A stretch of DNA of 64,000 nt from assembly GCF_014202415.1 (NCBI RefSeq), contig NZ_JACHGR010000010.1:1-64000 (forward strand). Direction: 5' to 3'. The notes beneath the pieces are model-generated. The model had not been told where the DNA came from, searched no databases, and saw only the letters and a list, made by a program, of their open reading frames with translations. Every line of letters begins with the position of its first letter. The first letter of the stretch is position 1. Both the position numbers and the translations under genes were made by a program. Shown in pieces: positions 8,186-19,000 of the stretch. This DNA comes from Tolumonas osonensis (lineage in GTDB: Bacteria; Pseudomonadota; Gammaproteobacteria; Enterobacterales; Aeromonadaceae).

Positions 8186-10787
8186 GTTAGACGAGCTGAT
8201 CGATGCTCTGGCTTCGTCAGAAAAACAAGCGCTGGAACAAGCTGCTAATTATTGTGTTGGGCGGGCGGGCAGTGAAATTCTGGTCGAGGATTATTTACTG
8301 GCTTTGCTGGATAAACCGGATAGCTTTCTCAACCAGGTCTTTCTGCAGTTTTCTCTGAATGCAGAGATGTTGCGGACCGCATTGCTGAAATCGGTTGAAC
8401 GTTTCAAAAAGGAAAGCCGTAATCCGGTCTTTTCTTCGACGCTGGTGAGCTGGCTGGAAGAGGCCTATTTCATTGTCAAATTACAGCTGCAGCAAGCATC
8501 GGTTTCCTGTATCGCATTGATCCTGGCCATTGTAGATCATCCTGAAAAATATGCGCGTACCTGTTACGGACAATTCTTTTCTGATATTCCCCGTGAACAG
8601 CTGATGGCGTTGCTGGATGGCCTGCAGGCAGAAGCGTTGTCCGGCTTGCCAAAGAACGGCGCTGACTCTGTCTTAAAGCAATACACGAAAAACTATACAG
8701 AACTGGCCAGAAACGGAAAGCTGGATCCGGTGTTGTGCCGTGATGAAGAGATCCGGCAGGCGATCGATGTTCTTTCCCGTCGCCGGAAAAATAATCCCAT
8801 TCTGGTTGGTGAGGCGGGAGTGGGCAAGACTGCGGTAGTTGAAGGTCTGGCTCAGCAGATTGTGGCTGGCCTGGTGCCACCGGCGCTGGCGGGCATTGAG
8901 CTGCTGGAGCTGGATATGGGACTGCTGCAGGCTGGGGCCAGTGTGAAAGGGGAGTTCGAGCGCCGTCTGAAGGCTGTGATCGATGAGGTGATCGCCTCTC
9001 CGAAGCCGATTGTTTTATTTATCGATGAGGCTCATACCCTGATCGGTGCCGGTGGACAAGCTGGCGGCGGTGATGCGGCCAATCTGCTCAAGCCAGCTTT
9101 GGCTCGGGGAGAATTACGCACGCTGGCAGCGACCACCAGGAGTGAATATAAAAAATATTTTGAAAAAGATCCCGCACTGGCTCGTCGCTTTCAGCCTATT
9201 CAGGTGCTGGAGCCGACCGTCGAGCAGGCGGTGACTATCTTACGGGGTCTGGTTTCCCGTTATGAAATGGCGCACGGAGTGTATCTGCGTGATGATGCTG
9301 TAGTGGCAGCCGCAGAATTGTCGGCTCGTTACTTATCAGGCCGTCAGCTGCCGGATAAAGCTATCGATCTGCTGGATACAGCCTGTGCCCGTGTGAAAAA
9401 CAGTCAGCATGCCACACCTGTGAAATTGCAGATACTGGCGTCATCATTGGCGGAAAAACAACGTCTGCAGTCGGCCTTATTACGGGATCAGCAACATGGT
9501 CAGGCCGTTGACACAGATGAACTATCGAAGCTGGCCCAGATTATCCCACAATTAGAACAGGCTCATGGCCAGTTACTGGCGCTCTGGCAGGAACAACAAG
9601 TGCTGGCCGGGCAATTAATTGCCCGTCGGTCGGCTGCACCGGCTTCTGCTTCTTGTATTGAGCCTGATACCAGCCAGCAGACGGAACATGAGCCAAGTTA
9701 TGAATCAGTAGCTGAGGCATCTACCAAGCTGCTGATGAAGCTGACGGAACATCAGCAGTTATATGGTGTCCTGCTCCATTATGAAGTCACGCCACATGTG
9801 GTTGCCGACGTGATCTCAGGTTGGACTGCTATTCCGGTTGAAAATCTGATTGAAGCACCTTCGGCCAGAGTAGTTGAGTTTGCCGATCGGCTGCGTGCGC
9901 GTATTCGCGGCCAGGAACATGCCGTTTCATTAATTGAGCGGGCAGTCAAAGCCACAGCTGCTGGTCTGGGGAATCCTCAGGCGCCGACCGGGGTGTTTTT
10001 ACTTGCTGGGCCAAGCGGGGTTGGTAAAACAGAAACCGCCGTAGCCGTGGCTGACTTGCTGTATGGTGGAGAGCGGTTCCTGACTACCATCAATATGTCT
10101 GAATTTCAGGAAAAACACGCACTTTCCCGTCTGATTGGTTCGCCTCCCGGCTATGTCGGATATGGCGAGGGTGGTGTATTGACTGAGTCCGTGCGTCAGC
10201 GTCCTTATTCTGTCATTTTGCTGGATGAGGTGGAAAAGGCGGATCCGGATATTCTGAACCTGTTCTACCAGATCTTTGATAAAGGGATAGCCAATGACGG
10301 TGAAGGCAGAACCATCAACTTCCGCAATACACTGATATTTATGACATCTAATCTGGCATCAGAACAAATCAGTAAACTGGCTGCCAGTGAAGAGCCTGTG
10401 ACCACAGAAGCGATGACCGAAGCGATCCGTCCTGTACTGGCAAAGCATTTCAAACCGGCATTGCTGGCCCGCATGAGCATTATCCCTTACCTGCCCATCG
10501 CCAAAGAGGTCATGCACGAATTGGTGGTCATGCGGCTGGAAAAACTGTCACAACGGATTGCGTCCAGAGGGATTGCGCTGACGTTTGAACCGGCGGTTGT
10601 TACGGCCATTGCCGACAATTGTACCCGTACCGATACAGGTGCCAGAAATATTGATTTTCTGGTGAATAACCACCTGTTGCCTGCGATTTCAGACCGGATA
10701 CTGAAAGCACTGATACAGCAAGAGTGTCTCCATGAAATCCGGGTGACACAAGATGAAAACGGTGATTTTGAACTGATTATCGGATAA
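8172..10787 (+). CDS. tssH: T6SS sheath-recycling ATPase TssH (ClpV)
   Basis: A Clp/Hsp100 AAA+ unfoldase that extracts TssC from contracted sheaths and recycles it with ATP. It is 871 residues, the normal size. Order: ClpN-type N domain (1-150), AAA1 with Walker A GEAGVGKT near residue 213 and Walker B FIDEAH, a middle coiled coil (about 410-560), AAA2 with Walker A GPSGVGKT near residue 613 and Walker [10 protein letters not shown], and a C-terminal ClpB_D2 small domain. The ATG at 8172 overlaps tssG and gives the family N-terminus; an upstream TTG at 8124 is rejected because it would extend 48 bp further into tssG. Confidence 0.97.
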   Translation: MITIKLDELIDALASSEKQALEQAANYCVGRAGSEILVEDYLLALLDKPDSFLNQVFLQFSLNAEMLRTALLKSVERFKKESRNPVFSSTLVSWLEEAYFIVKLQLQQASVSCIALILAIVDHPEKYARTCYGQFFSDIPREQLMALLDGLQAEALSGLPKNGADSVLKQYTKNYTELARNGKLDPVLCRDEEIRQAIDVLSRRRKNNPILVGEAGVGKTAVVEGLAQQIVAGLVPPALAGIELLELDMGLLQAGASVKGEFERRLKAVIDEVIASPKPIVLFIDEAHTLIGAGGQAGGGDAANLLKPALARGELRTLAATTRSEYKKYFEKDPALARRFQPIQVLEPTVEQAVTILRGLVSRYEMAHGVYLRDDAVVAAAELSARYLSGRQLPDKAIDLLDTACARVKNSQHATPVKLQILASSLAEKQRLQSALLRDQQHGQAVDTDELSKLAQIIPQLEQAHGQLLALWQEQQVLAGQLIARRSAAPASASCIEPDTSQQTEHEPSYESVAEASTKLLMKLTEHQQLYGVLLHYEVTPHVVADVISGWTAIPVENLIEAPSARVVEFADRLRARIRGQEHAVSLIERAVKATAAGLGNPQAPTGVFLLAGPSGVGKTETAVAVADLLYGGERFLTTINMSEFQEKHALSRLIGSPPGYVGYGEGGVLTESVRQRPYSVILLDEVEKADPDILNLFYQIFDKGIANDGEGRTINFRNTLIFMTSNLASEQISKLAASEEPVTTEAMTEAIRPVLAKHFKPALLARMSIIPYLPIAKEVMHELVVMRLEKLSQRIASRGIALTFEPAVVTAIADNCTRTDTGARNIDFLVNNHLLPAISDRILKALIQQECLHEIRVTQDENGDFELIIG

Positions 10788-10793
10788 CCCCTA

Positions 10794-11786
10794 ATGACTA
10801 TTACAACAAAGAAAGCCGCTCAGCGGCAGGAGCCGGATAATCCATATGCATTGATTGGCGGCAGCCCATTAATGAAGCAGGTTTATCGTCTGATTTCTAA
10901 AGTGTTGCACAGCGAAGCGAACATCCTGTTAACCGGAGAGACGGGAACCGGGAAAGAGCTGGTTGCCAGAGCGATTCATGAGTATGGACATCGGCGTACG
11001 CAGCCTTTTGTCGTGCAGAACTGTGCCAGCTTACCGGACGGGTTGTTGGAAAGTGAGCTGTTTGGCTATAAGAAAGGTGCTTTCACTGGCGCTGACCGGA
11101 ATCATCAGGGGATGTTTGATGCCGCCCATAATGGCATTTTGTTTCTGGATGAAATCGGCGATTTACCACTGACATTACAGGCGAAATTATTGCGGGTACT
11201 GCAGGAACAGGAAGTACGTCCGTTGGGGAATACGCAATATCACAAGATTAATGTCCGGGTGATTGCTGCCACGCACCGGAATCTGGAAGAGATGGTGGCC
11301 CAAGGGGAATTCCGTAGTGACTTGTATTACCGCCTGGCCCATTTTCCGATCGAATTACCGCCATTGCGTGAGCGCGATGACGATATCAGAAAACTAGCGC
11401 AGGCATTTCTTGATGAAGTGGCAGAGCGTGATCACCGGGCCGAACTAAGGCTTTCTGCCACAGCAGAGCAAGCGTTACAACGATATGAATTTCCCGGCAA
11501 TGTTCGTGAATTAAAAAGCATGATCGAGCGGGCGGTGTTGCTGGCTGATGATACGGACAGTATTGAAATTCATCATTTTCCCAACCTTCCGCTGACAGTA
11601 TCACCTGTACACGGTGGCATGCTGAAAGACATGGTCGATCGCTATGAGCGGCAGGTATTGATCGACAGTCTGAAAAAGCACCGAGGTAATCAGAAAAATA
11701 CCGCGATGGCACTGGGGGTCGCGCGCCGCACTCTGCTTTATAAACTCAATAAACACAACATCAATTCGCAGGAGTGGAGAGCATGA
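10794..11786 (+). CDS. vasH: Short sigma-54-dependent activator, VasH-like
   Basis: An AAA+ activator of sigma-54 RNA polymerase, expected to switch on hcp/vgrG-type promoters in T6SS systems. The AAA+ core starts almost at the N-terminus: Walker A GETGTGKE near residues 44-51, the sigma-54-contacting GAFTGA loop near 95-100, Walker B LFLDEIGD, and arginine-finger region residues after FRSDLYYRL. A C-terminal Fis-type helix-turn-helix (NQKNTAMALGVARRTLLYKL) completes it. At 330 residues it lacks the N-terminal sensory region of typical VasH (about 500 residues) and resembles PspF-type activators. The gene starts 6 bp after clpV. The name is given from context; the lost regulatory domain is noteworthy. 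Confidence 0.85.
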   Translation: MTITTKKAAQRQEPDNPYALIGGSPLMKQVYRLISKVLHSEANILLTGETGTGKELVARAIHEYGHRRTQPFVVQNCASLPDGLLESELFGYKKGAFTGADRNHQGMFDAAHNGILFLDEIGDLPLTLQAKLLRVLQEQEVRPLGNTQYHKINVRVIAATHRNLEEMVAQGEFRSDLYYRLAHFPIELPPLRERDDDIRKLAQAFLDEVAERDHRAELRLSATAEQALQRYEFPGNVRELKSMIERAVLLADDTDSIEIHHFPNLPLTVSPVHGGMLKDMVDRYERQVLIDSLKKHRGNQKNTAMALGVARRTLLYKLNKHNINSQEWRA

Positions 11787-11923
11787 TGCGTCTTGTCATT
11801 TCGGTATGTTTAGCCTGTGTGTTAGCCACGGCGTGTACGAAACGGGAAGGATATCGTTATTTAGGTGATACCGCGCCAAACCAGCAGGCATCTCAACAGC
11901 CTCAGCAGAATGAACAGGAGTAG
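11783..11923 (+). CDS. 46-residue T6SS-linked lipoprotein
   Basis: A tiny gene read directly from the sequence: ATG at 11783 overlaps the activator stop (ATGATG containing TGA) and runs to TAG at 11921-11923. The product begins MMRLVISVCLACVLATAC, a short signal peptide with a plausible lipobox (ATAC) and acylated Cys at residue 18. It continues with a charged KREGYRYLGD stretch and a Gln/Asn-rich tail of about 14 residues. GGAGTGGAG lies just upstream. Placement inside the T6SS operon, 3 bp before tagH, suggests a periplasmic role in the apparatus. No family is recognised and the function is unknown. Confidence 0.72.
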   Translation: MMRLVISVCLACVLATACTKREGYRYLGDTAPNQQASQQPQQNEQE

Positions 11924-11926
11924 GTC

Positions 11927-13219
11927 ATGCAACTGGTTCTGGATCTGGTGAACGCGGCTGAGCGATCTGCGGCACAAAAAAGTGTGGCGACATTCCGGCA
12001 AGTGGGCGGAACCATTGGCCGCTCGGAAACGGCGACCTGGGTATTGACTGATCGCTGCCGTCATATTTCCGGTGTTCATGCCGAAATCAGCTATGAAAGA
12101 GGCGTTTATTATCTGACGGATCGTAGTACCAACGGTACCTACGATGTGAATAAAAATGCCCGTTTACAGAAAAACGAAGAATACCCGATTGAGCATGGCG
12201 ATAGTTTCCGGATGGGGGATTTTGTGTTTAAAGCGCGGGTGTTGCAGGCTGCCGATCATTTCGCACGCCAAAGTGTCGGTGGTGCAGCGAATATTGCTGC
12301 CTTGATCCCGGATGACGAATTTCTGCAGGTGGATCCGCTGGCGATGTTAGATGTGCCAGAAACAGATGATTTTGATTTGGGGGCGTTCACGGCGGGCTGG
12401 AGTGATGATTTTGCCTTGAATGATCCGTTTGATGATTTGGATGAGCCGTTTATTTCCCCCACATTGACATCAGTTTCGCTTGCGCCACAAGAAGCGTCGG
12501 CACTCGCTGAACTGGGTATCTCTCATCCGGTGCCTATTCGGCCTGTGCCGTCCAAAGTCAGGAAGATGACACCCCCACAGATTGAATCAACGGCAGTAAT
12601 CGCGGATGCCGGTGAAGTACCACAAAAGGTGTTACAGATTTTAGGTGAGACGCTGGATTTTGATTTCACCCGCCTGACTGACGAGGAGCTGGAACCGGTG
12701 TTGCGGAATCTTGGGGCGCTGACCAGACAGGCGGTACAGGGCTTACAGCAGGTATTAAGAACGCGGGCTGATATCAAAAACAAGCTGCGTCTTGGCAGCA
12801 CGATGGTGCAGGAAAGCGGCAATAACCCGCTGAAACTGTCCGGTAATTATGAGCAGACGCTGAATTGTATGTTGCTCGGACAAATGGGGTATTTGTCTGG
12901 TCCGCAGGCAGTTCGCATGGCGTTAAAGGATATTCAGGCGCATCAGGTCGCCAGTTTCGCCGCGAGCAGAACGCTCCTCGATGCTGCATTCGAACAGCTA
13001 TCGCCGACACAGTTGGTTTATCGCTTTGAAACTGCAAGTAAACCAGGGAAGTGGAGTAATAAGGATGCGTATTACTGGCAACAATACCAGTTACACCATC
13101 AGAAACTGTCTGGTGATCAGGAGTGGCGGCAGAGCCAGTTTATTAAAGATTACGCACGGGTATATGAAGAGCAGGCGCAATACATTAATGCGGCCTGGTC
13201 AGAGTTCGACGCACGGTGA
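11927..13219 (+). CDS. tagH: T6SS-associated FHA-domain protein TagH
   Basis: A cytoplasmic FHA protein of the TagH/Fha/VasC type, which reads Thr phosphorylation by the T6SS kinase and promotes apparatus assembly. The FHA domain fills residues about 20-105 with all phosphopeptide-binding elements visible: GRSETATWVL, RHISGVHAEI and STNGTYDVN. A long acidic linker (about 120-190) follows, then a C-terminal domain (about 225-430) typical of T6SS FHA proteins, including LRNLGALTRQAVQGLQQVL. Length is 430 residues. It sits with the kinase, phosphatase and tssJ, as expected for post-translational control. Confidence 0.93.
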   Translation: MQLVLDLVNAAERSAAQKSVATFRQVGGTIGRSETATWVLTDRCRHISGVHAEISYERGVYYLTDRSTNGTYDVNKNARLQKNEEYPIEHGDSFRMGDFVFKARVLQAADHFARQSVGGAANIAALIPDDEFLQVDPLAMLDVPETDDFDLGAFTAGWSDDFALNDPFDDLDEPFISPTLTSVSLAPQEASALAELGISHPVPIRPVPSKVRKMTPPQIESTAVIADAGEVPQKVLQILGETLDFDFTRLTDEELEPVLRNLGALTRQAVQGLQQVLRTRADIKNKLRLGSTMVQESGNNPLKLSGNYEQTLNCMLLGQMGYLSGPQAVRMALKDIQAHQVASFAASRTLLDAAFEQLSPTQLVYRFETASKPGKWSNKDAYYWQQYQLHHQKLSGDQEWRQSQFIKDYARVYEEQAQYINAAWSEFDAR

Positions 13220-13818
13220 TGACAATGAAAAAAATAATGTTGATAACCACATTGGGTTTATTGCTGGGAGCATGCAGTAGTACACCGGATCCGACGTTAT
13301 TGGATCTGACGATGACCGCGGATGCTGACCTGAATCCGGATCTCGCTAGCAGACCATCACCGATGGTCGTCAAACTGGTGGAAATGAAATCACACACGGC
13401 GTTTGAAAATGCAGATTATTTCTCGCTGGTGGGCAATACCAAAAGTGTTCTGGGGCCGGATTTTGTGGCAGAGGAAACATTACCGATCAGACCGGGCGAA
13501 CGTAAGCAATTTAAATTACGCATGCATCCGGATACCGGTTTTATCGGGGTCATTGCCGAATACCGGACTATTGATAAAGCCGTCTGGCGTTATGTCATAC
13601 AGCCAAAAACCGAGGACTTTTCGGATATTCACCTGGCGCTGACTAAAGACGCAATCCGACCGCTGACTGATATCAAATATGACGATAAGAAAAAGGATGG
13701 TATGTCAATCAATTCTGCACAGGTGCAGCAACACGCATCGACGGTTCAGAGCGGATATAACATGGCGACCGGAACCAGCCAGGCTACGAACGTCATTTCC
13801 GCCATTCCGGCAAAGTAA
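13219..13818 (+). CDS. tssJ: T6SS outer-membrane lipoprotein TssJ
   Basis: TssJ anchors the TssJ-L-M membrane complex to the outer membrane. The signal peptide ends in lipobox LGAC (acylated Cys near residue 18), followed by SSTPDPTLLDLTMTA, a transthyretin-like fold region with VVKLVEMKSH, TLPIRPGERKQFKL and FIGVIAEYR, all typical. The ATG at 13219 is coupled to the tagH stop as TGATG. A second ATG at 13225 would give a shorter and equally good signal peptide. Length is about 199 residues, slightly longer than many TssJ because of a C-terminal Ser/Thr/Gln-rich tail. Confidence 0.92.
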   Translation: MTMKKIMLITTLGLLLGACSSTPDPTLLDLTMTADADLNPDLASRPSPMVVKLVEMKSHTAFENADYFSLVGNTKSVLGPDFVAEETLPIRPGERKQFKLRMHPDTGFIGVIAEYRTIDKAVWRYVIQPKTEDFSDIHLALTKDAIRPLTDIKYDDKKKDGMSINSAQVQQHASTVQSGYNMATGTSQATNVISAIPAK

Positions 13819-13874
13819 CTGTGGTTAATACGTAAACCGGGCCAGATCTTAAAAAATAATAACACGGGATAAAC

Positions 13875-15218
13875 ATGGACAAAATCGTATGGCAGGAAGG
13901 GATGCTGCTACGGCCGCAGCATCTTCAACAGCAGGATCGGTATTATCAGCAGCAAACCCGGCATTTGCTGCAAACCGCAACACCGAATAATTGGGGTTTT
14001 TTTGAAATAGCCATTGATCAGCAATATTTGATGATGGGCAAAATCGTTATCTCCCATGCCGCAGGTATTCTGCCGGATGGAACGCTGTTCAGGATCGGTG
14101 AAAGTGATCAGCCCGTCATAGAGGTCAAAAAAGATCTCTACGATGCGGTGGTGTATCTGGCGTTGCCGTTAGTGACGGGTAATACAGTTGAAAACAGGCT
14201 GGCAGATGAACAGCAGGTCATTACGCCGTTCGTCAGTTTTGAGAAGCTGGTTTATGACACCAATTACGGTGAACGAAACAGCTGTGCTGTGCTGTGTTGC
14301 CGGCATGATTTTCGCCTGTTAGTCGGGCAAAGCGAAAATAACAATGCACTTCAGGACGAAGCCAGCTGGATAAAAATGCCGTTATGCCGCATCGCGGATG
14401 TTGGTTCCGACGGGGTGGTAACACTGGATGCGCAGTTCCAGCCTAGTTATCTGCATTTCGGTGAATGCGACCAGTTCCAGAGCTATCTGCGGGAACTGGT
14501 TAATATGCTGGCGAACCGGGGTGAAACACTGGCTGGGCGGATCCGCAATACCGGGCGTTTTGGTACATCAGAAGTCGGTGACTTCCTGATGCTGACGCTG
14601 ATCAACCGAAACGAAACACGGCTGCGCCATCTGTTGCAACTCAGACAGATCCATCCCGAACGCGTATTCATGGAAATGGCGTCGCTGCACAGCGAACTGG
14701 CATCATTCAGCGGCGACAGTCGTCGCCCACTGACGGATCTGACGTACTCCCATGCCGCACAACAAGCCTGTTTCAGCAGGATTATGGGTGAACTGCGGCA
14801 GCATCTCAGTCAGGTTATTGAACAACATGCGCTGGAGCTGCCCCTGCAGACCCGCAAATACGGCATCCTGGTTTCCCCGCTGCAGGACAAATCATTACTT
14901 GAGAATGCGCAGTTTATTCTGACGGTACAGGCTGACTGTGAACAGGAACAATTGCGTGTCCGTTTACCGGCACAGATGAAAGTCGGGCCGGTTGAGCAAA
15001 TCCGGCAGATGGTCAATCTTCACCTGCCTGGGATCAGCCTGCGCCCGCTTGCCGCCGCACCCCGCCAACTGCCATTTCATGCCCGTCAGCTCTATTTCTC
15101 GCTGGAAGTGGATGCTGCTATGCGCTCTCAGCTGGAAAGCTCCGGTGGTTTTGCGATGCATGTCGCCGGTGAATTTCCGGAATTAAAACTTAATCTCTGG
15201 GCGATAAGGAACAGCTGA
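13875..15218 (+). CDS. tssK: T6SS baseplate-membrane connector TssK
   Basis: TssK forms trimers that link the baseplate to the TssL-TssM membrane complex. The N-terminus KIVWQEGMLLRPQHLQQQDRYY is a near-invariant family signature. Other markers are the DLYDAVVYLALPL region, LHFGECDQFQSYL, and the C-terminal HARQLYFSLEVD stretch. At 447 residues it is full length. A GGGATAAAC stretch precedes the ATG and the gap from tssJ is 56 bp. tssL starts 1 bp after its stop. Confidence 0.97.
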   Translation: MDKIVWQEGMLLRPQHLQQQDRYYQQQTRHLLQTATPNNWGFFEIAIDQQYLMMGKIVISHAAGILPDGTLFRIGESDQPVIEVKKDLYDAVVYLALPLVTGNTVENRLADEQQVITPFVSFEKLVYDTNYGERNSCAVLCCRHDFRLLVGQSENNNALQDEASWIKMPLCRIADVGSDGVVTLDAQFQPSYLHFGECDQFQSYLRELVNMLANRGETLAGRIRNTGRFGTSEVGDFLMLTLINRNETRLRHLLQLRQIHPERVFMEMASLHSELASFSGDSRRPLTDLTYSHAAQQACFSRIMGELRQHLSQVIEQHALELPLQTRKYGILVSPLQDKSLLENAQFILTVQADCEQEQLRVRLPAQMKVGPVEQIRQMVNLHLPGISLRPLAAAPRQLPFHARQLYFSLEVDAAMRSQLESSGGFAMHVAGEFPELKLNLWAIRNS

Positions 15219-15219
15219 C

Positions 15220-16086
15220 ATGGCCATGGCGAACACTGAACATACTGTATTTCTCGGACACAGGGAGACGGATGATGAAGAAATTATCGTCCCGTTACCC
15301 AAAGCGAAAACGAATACCTCGGCGCGTTATCAACAGTTGGATGACCGGATGATTTATGCCGCGCGGCTGAGAGATGAGAAAGTCCTGCACATTGGGATTA
15401 ATCCGCTGCTGGCGGCTGCATCACCTTTGTTTCAGGCTATTGTGGAGGTTGCTGCCGAAGGTTACGCCGCGCCGGCCGGCCTGAAAGATGAACTGGTCAA
15501 ACGCATTAAAGATTTTGAGTTCATGGCGTTATCTCAGGGGTGTGACAACACCGAAATTATCGCATCGCGTTATGTGTTGTGTACTGCTCTGGATGAGGCG
15601 ATTACCACAAAACCCTGGAGTGCCCGTCTGGACTGGACCAAAAACAGCCTGCTGATCATTTTTCATAACGAAACCAGCGGCGGGGAAAAGCTGTTCCAAT
15701 TGCTCGACAAGTTATCCCGTAATCCGGCCAGACATATCAACGTGCTGGAGCTGGTTTATGTCTGCCTGAGCCTTGGCTATGAAGGTAAATACCGGGTGCT
15801 GCAACGGGGCTTGTCTGAACTGGATGCCATCCGCAACAGCTTATATCAGCAGATCCGTATGATACGTGGTGAACAGCAAAAGGATCTTGCGATCAACTGG
15901 CAATCAGTCACACCGGGCAGGCAGAAACTGCCGTTGTATGTTCCGGTCTGGCTGATCGTGATGATGGCGCTCTGTTGTCTTGGGCTGGTCTATGCCGGTT
16001 TTGATTATGTACTAGATCAGCAAACACATGTTGTGACCTCGCTGTATCAGGAAGCCGCTCAGGAACAGGGAAATAACGCACAATGA
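15220..16086 (+). CDS. tssL: T6SS inner-membrane protein TssL (DotU/IcmH)
   Basis: An inner-membrane component that binds TssM and recruits the baseplate. The cytoplasmic hook-like DotU domain covers residues about 45-225, with NPLLAAASPLFQ, the MALSQGCDNTEIIASRYVLCTALDEAI motif region (about 105-130) and FHNETSGGEKLF. A single transmembrane helix near residues 238-262 lies at the C-terminus. There is no OmpA-like peptidoglycan-binding extension, so cell-wall anchoring must come from another protein. Length is 288 residues. Its stop overlaps the tssM start as ATGA. Confidence 0.95.
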   Translation: MAMANTEHTVFLGHRETDDEEIIVPLPKAKTNTSARYQQLDDRMIYAARLRDEKVLHIGINPLLAAASPLFQAIVEVAAEGYAAPAGLKDELVKRIKDFEFMALSQGCDNTEIIASRYVLCTALDEAITTKPWSARLDWTKNSLLIIFHNETSGGEKLFQLLDKLSRNPARHINVLELVYVCLSLGYEGKYRVLQRGLSELDAIRNSLYQQIRMIRGEQQKDLAINWQSVTPGRQKLPLYVPVWLIVMMALCCLGLVYAGFDYVLDQQTHVVTSLYQEAAQEQGNNAQ

Positions 16087-19000
16087 GAAATTTCTTTCGC
16101 CGCTGTGGCCACACATTAAAGCAAACCTGGTGCTGGACGTTATTGCTGACATTAGCCTTTTGTGCGTTGGTGTTCTTCGTCGGACCGCTGATTGCCATCG
16201 CCGGTCGCATCATTTTGGGGCCATTAGATACCCGTATTATGGTGGTGATCCTGTTACTGGCTTGCTGGCTGGTAGCGTTGTTGCTGGCGCAGCCATTACA
16301 GAAACGACGTCGCCGGAAAATGCTGAATGCGGAACAATTAAAAACCGAATTGGAAAACGATGAACAGATTGACGATGAACTGCACATTCTGAAAGAGCGT
16401 CTGGCTAAGGCCATTCATGTGATCAGACACTCCAGCTTTTACGGTAAGCGCCGGGCCTCCCGTTATGAGCTGCCCTGGTACCTGCTCATGGGCGATCAGA
16501 ACAGTGGCAAAACTGCCTTGCTGGAAAATTCGGGAGTAGATTTTCCTCTGAATAAAACTGATGAGCGCATGACGAAAGATATCGGTCATACCCGTTATTG
16601 TGACTGGTATTTTGCCAATCAGGCCGTAATGATTGATGCCAGCGGTCGCTATATGCTGCAGGAAGAACACTCCGTCGCGGCAAAAGTCTGGCCGCAATTT
16701 CTGCAAATGCTTTATCAGAAACGCCGGCGCCGTCCGCTCAATGGCATCGTATTTACACTGGATGTTGGTCAGTTGCTAAACCAGAATGAGGGAACACTTG
16801 AGCAATATGCCCGGACAGTTCGCGGGCGGGTACAACAGATCCAGTCTCAGCTTTGCTCTGATATCCCAGTTTATCTGGTGCTGAGCAAAGGTGATTATCT
16901 GGAAGGGTTCAATGCCTTTTTTGAGCAACTGACCAAGGAAGAACGGGAGCAGATCGTCGGGATAACCTTTAAAGACAACACTGACGGTACCCGGGCAGAT
17001 GTATTGCATACGGAGTTTGAAGAACTTATCCGCCGTATCAATGATATGGTGTTATCGCGGATCCACAATGAACGTGATATCAAGCGGCGTGGTGACATCA
17101 TCCGTTTCCCGCTGCAATTTGCGGCCATTATTGAACCGCTGGCGCTATTTGTGGAAATCGCTTTCGGGCGTAATCGCTATCATCTGCCGACCCGGTTGCG
17201 GGGCATCTACCTGACCAGTGCGCCGCATATTGATGTGCATAACTCATTGAATGAAAAGACGATCAATATTGGTCGCAGTCTGGGATTACAACGGGAATTG
17301 CTGCCGTTTGCAGCACAGAACCGCGGATTTTTTATTCGCCGGGTGCTTGAGGATATCGTCTTTAATGAAGGCGATCTGGCGACGATAGATACCCGTTATG
17401 ACCGGGGCATGCGCTGGACCAACCGTTTTGCCTGTCTGAGTGCCCTGATTGTCGTGCTGGGGCTCGGCTCGGCCTGGATGCGGGTATTTTATGACAACAG
17501 TACCCGTCAGCAGACCCTACGGGATCTCTATGTGAAAGTGGGTAATGAACAGCAGAAGATCCCGCTGGTAGCTGATGCTCCGGCTGTTCTGCCGGTATTA
17601 CATACCTTGCGTCAGGCTACTGACGTTTATCCGCAAAGTAACCAGGCGGACTGGATTTATAAGCTGAGCCTGCATCAGGGAACCCGGATTAATCCGGTGG
17701 TAGGCGCTGCCTATGAACAGCAACTCCGCAAACTCATGCTGCCGCAGGTCAAACAATTACTGGAAGAACAACTGCGGGCCGACACCGATGATCGGGATTA
17801 TCTGATGAAGACGTTGCGGGCCTATCTGATGCTGCATGATAAATCCCGCCTGGATAAAAGCTACCTGCGTCACTGGATCAGCCTATCCTGGGCGGATCTG
17901 TATAGCGGGCAGGCAACGTTGCAAAACAGTTTGCAGGATCATTTCGACAAACTGCTGAGCATCGGTTTTGAGCCGGTCGAGCTGGATTATCGTCTGGTGG
18001 AGGATACTCAAAACCTGCTGAAGCAGGAGTCGCCAGCTAGGCTGGTTTACCGGATGATCAAGGAGGATCCATTAGCCATTACCCTGCCGGCTGTACATTT
18101 TGATGATGTGCAGGGATTGCAGTATCACAGCTTCATTGGCGGTGAATACAACATTCCTGGACTTTACACCCAACGGGGTTACCAGGATGTGTTCCTGCGT
18201 AAAGGTCTTTCCTTAATCAAAGATATCATGCGGGATAACTGGGTACTGGGCACGTCTGATGATATGAGTGAGCGAGAGTTCCAGAAGGTATATGCCGACG
18301 TGGAGAACCTCTATTTTCAGGATTACATCAGTTACTGGAATGAGGCGATTGGTCAACTGCAACTGGTGGCCATGAGCGATATCCAGGATGCCAGCAATAC
18401 CCTGAGCAATCTGAATAATAACCAGCCGATACAGCGCATGCTGGCTTTGATTCGGGATAACACCCTGTTCCAATTGCCGGAGTCCGTAACAGATGATGCG
18501 GAAGATGCTGTACTGAAAAAGACGGGTAAAAATAAACTGGCGAAGGCGCTGGTTGCCAAAGCCGGGTCGGCGTTGGAAGAAGCGCAGAGTAAAGGGCCCA
18601 AGCAGGCGCTGGCGCTGAAGTTCGCGCCATTCCATCAGCTGGTTCAGGAAAACGGTGCGCCATCACCGGCGCTGGCGGATGCCCTGACCGCACTGAATGC
18701 CATTCAGGCCATGTTCTCCGGGCTGGCACATGCGCCGGATATGGATGCTGCCGCCTATCAGATGGCCAGTAACCGCATGTCCGGTCGGCCTGACGAGTTA
18801 ACTCAGATCAGGATTGCGGCAGAACGACTGCCTGAGCCGGTTCGCTCCTGGTTTACTGAAATCGGTGATCTGACCTGGCGTCTGACGCTGGATAAAGCGG
18901 CGGATTATGTGCAGATGCAATACCGGACTGATGTACTGGCAACCTATGAGAACACCATCAAAGGGCGTTATCCGTTTGTCGATGCCGAGAAAGACGTCAC

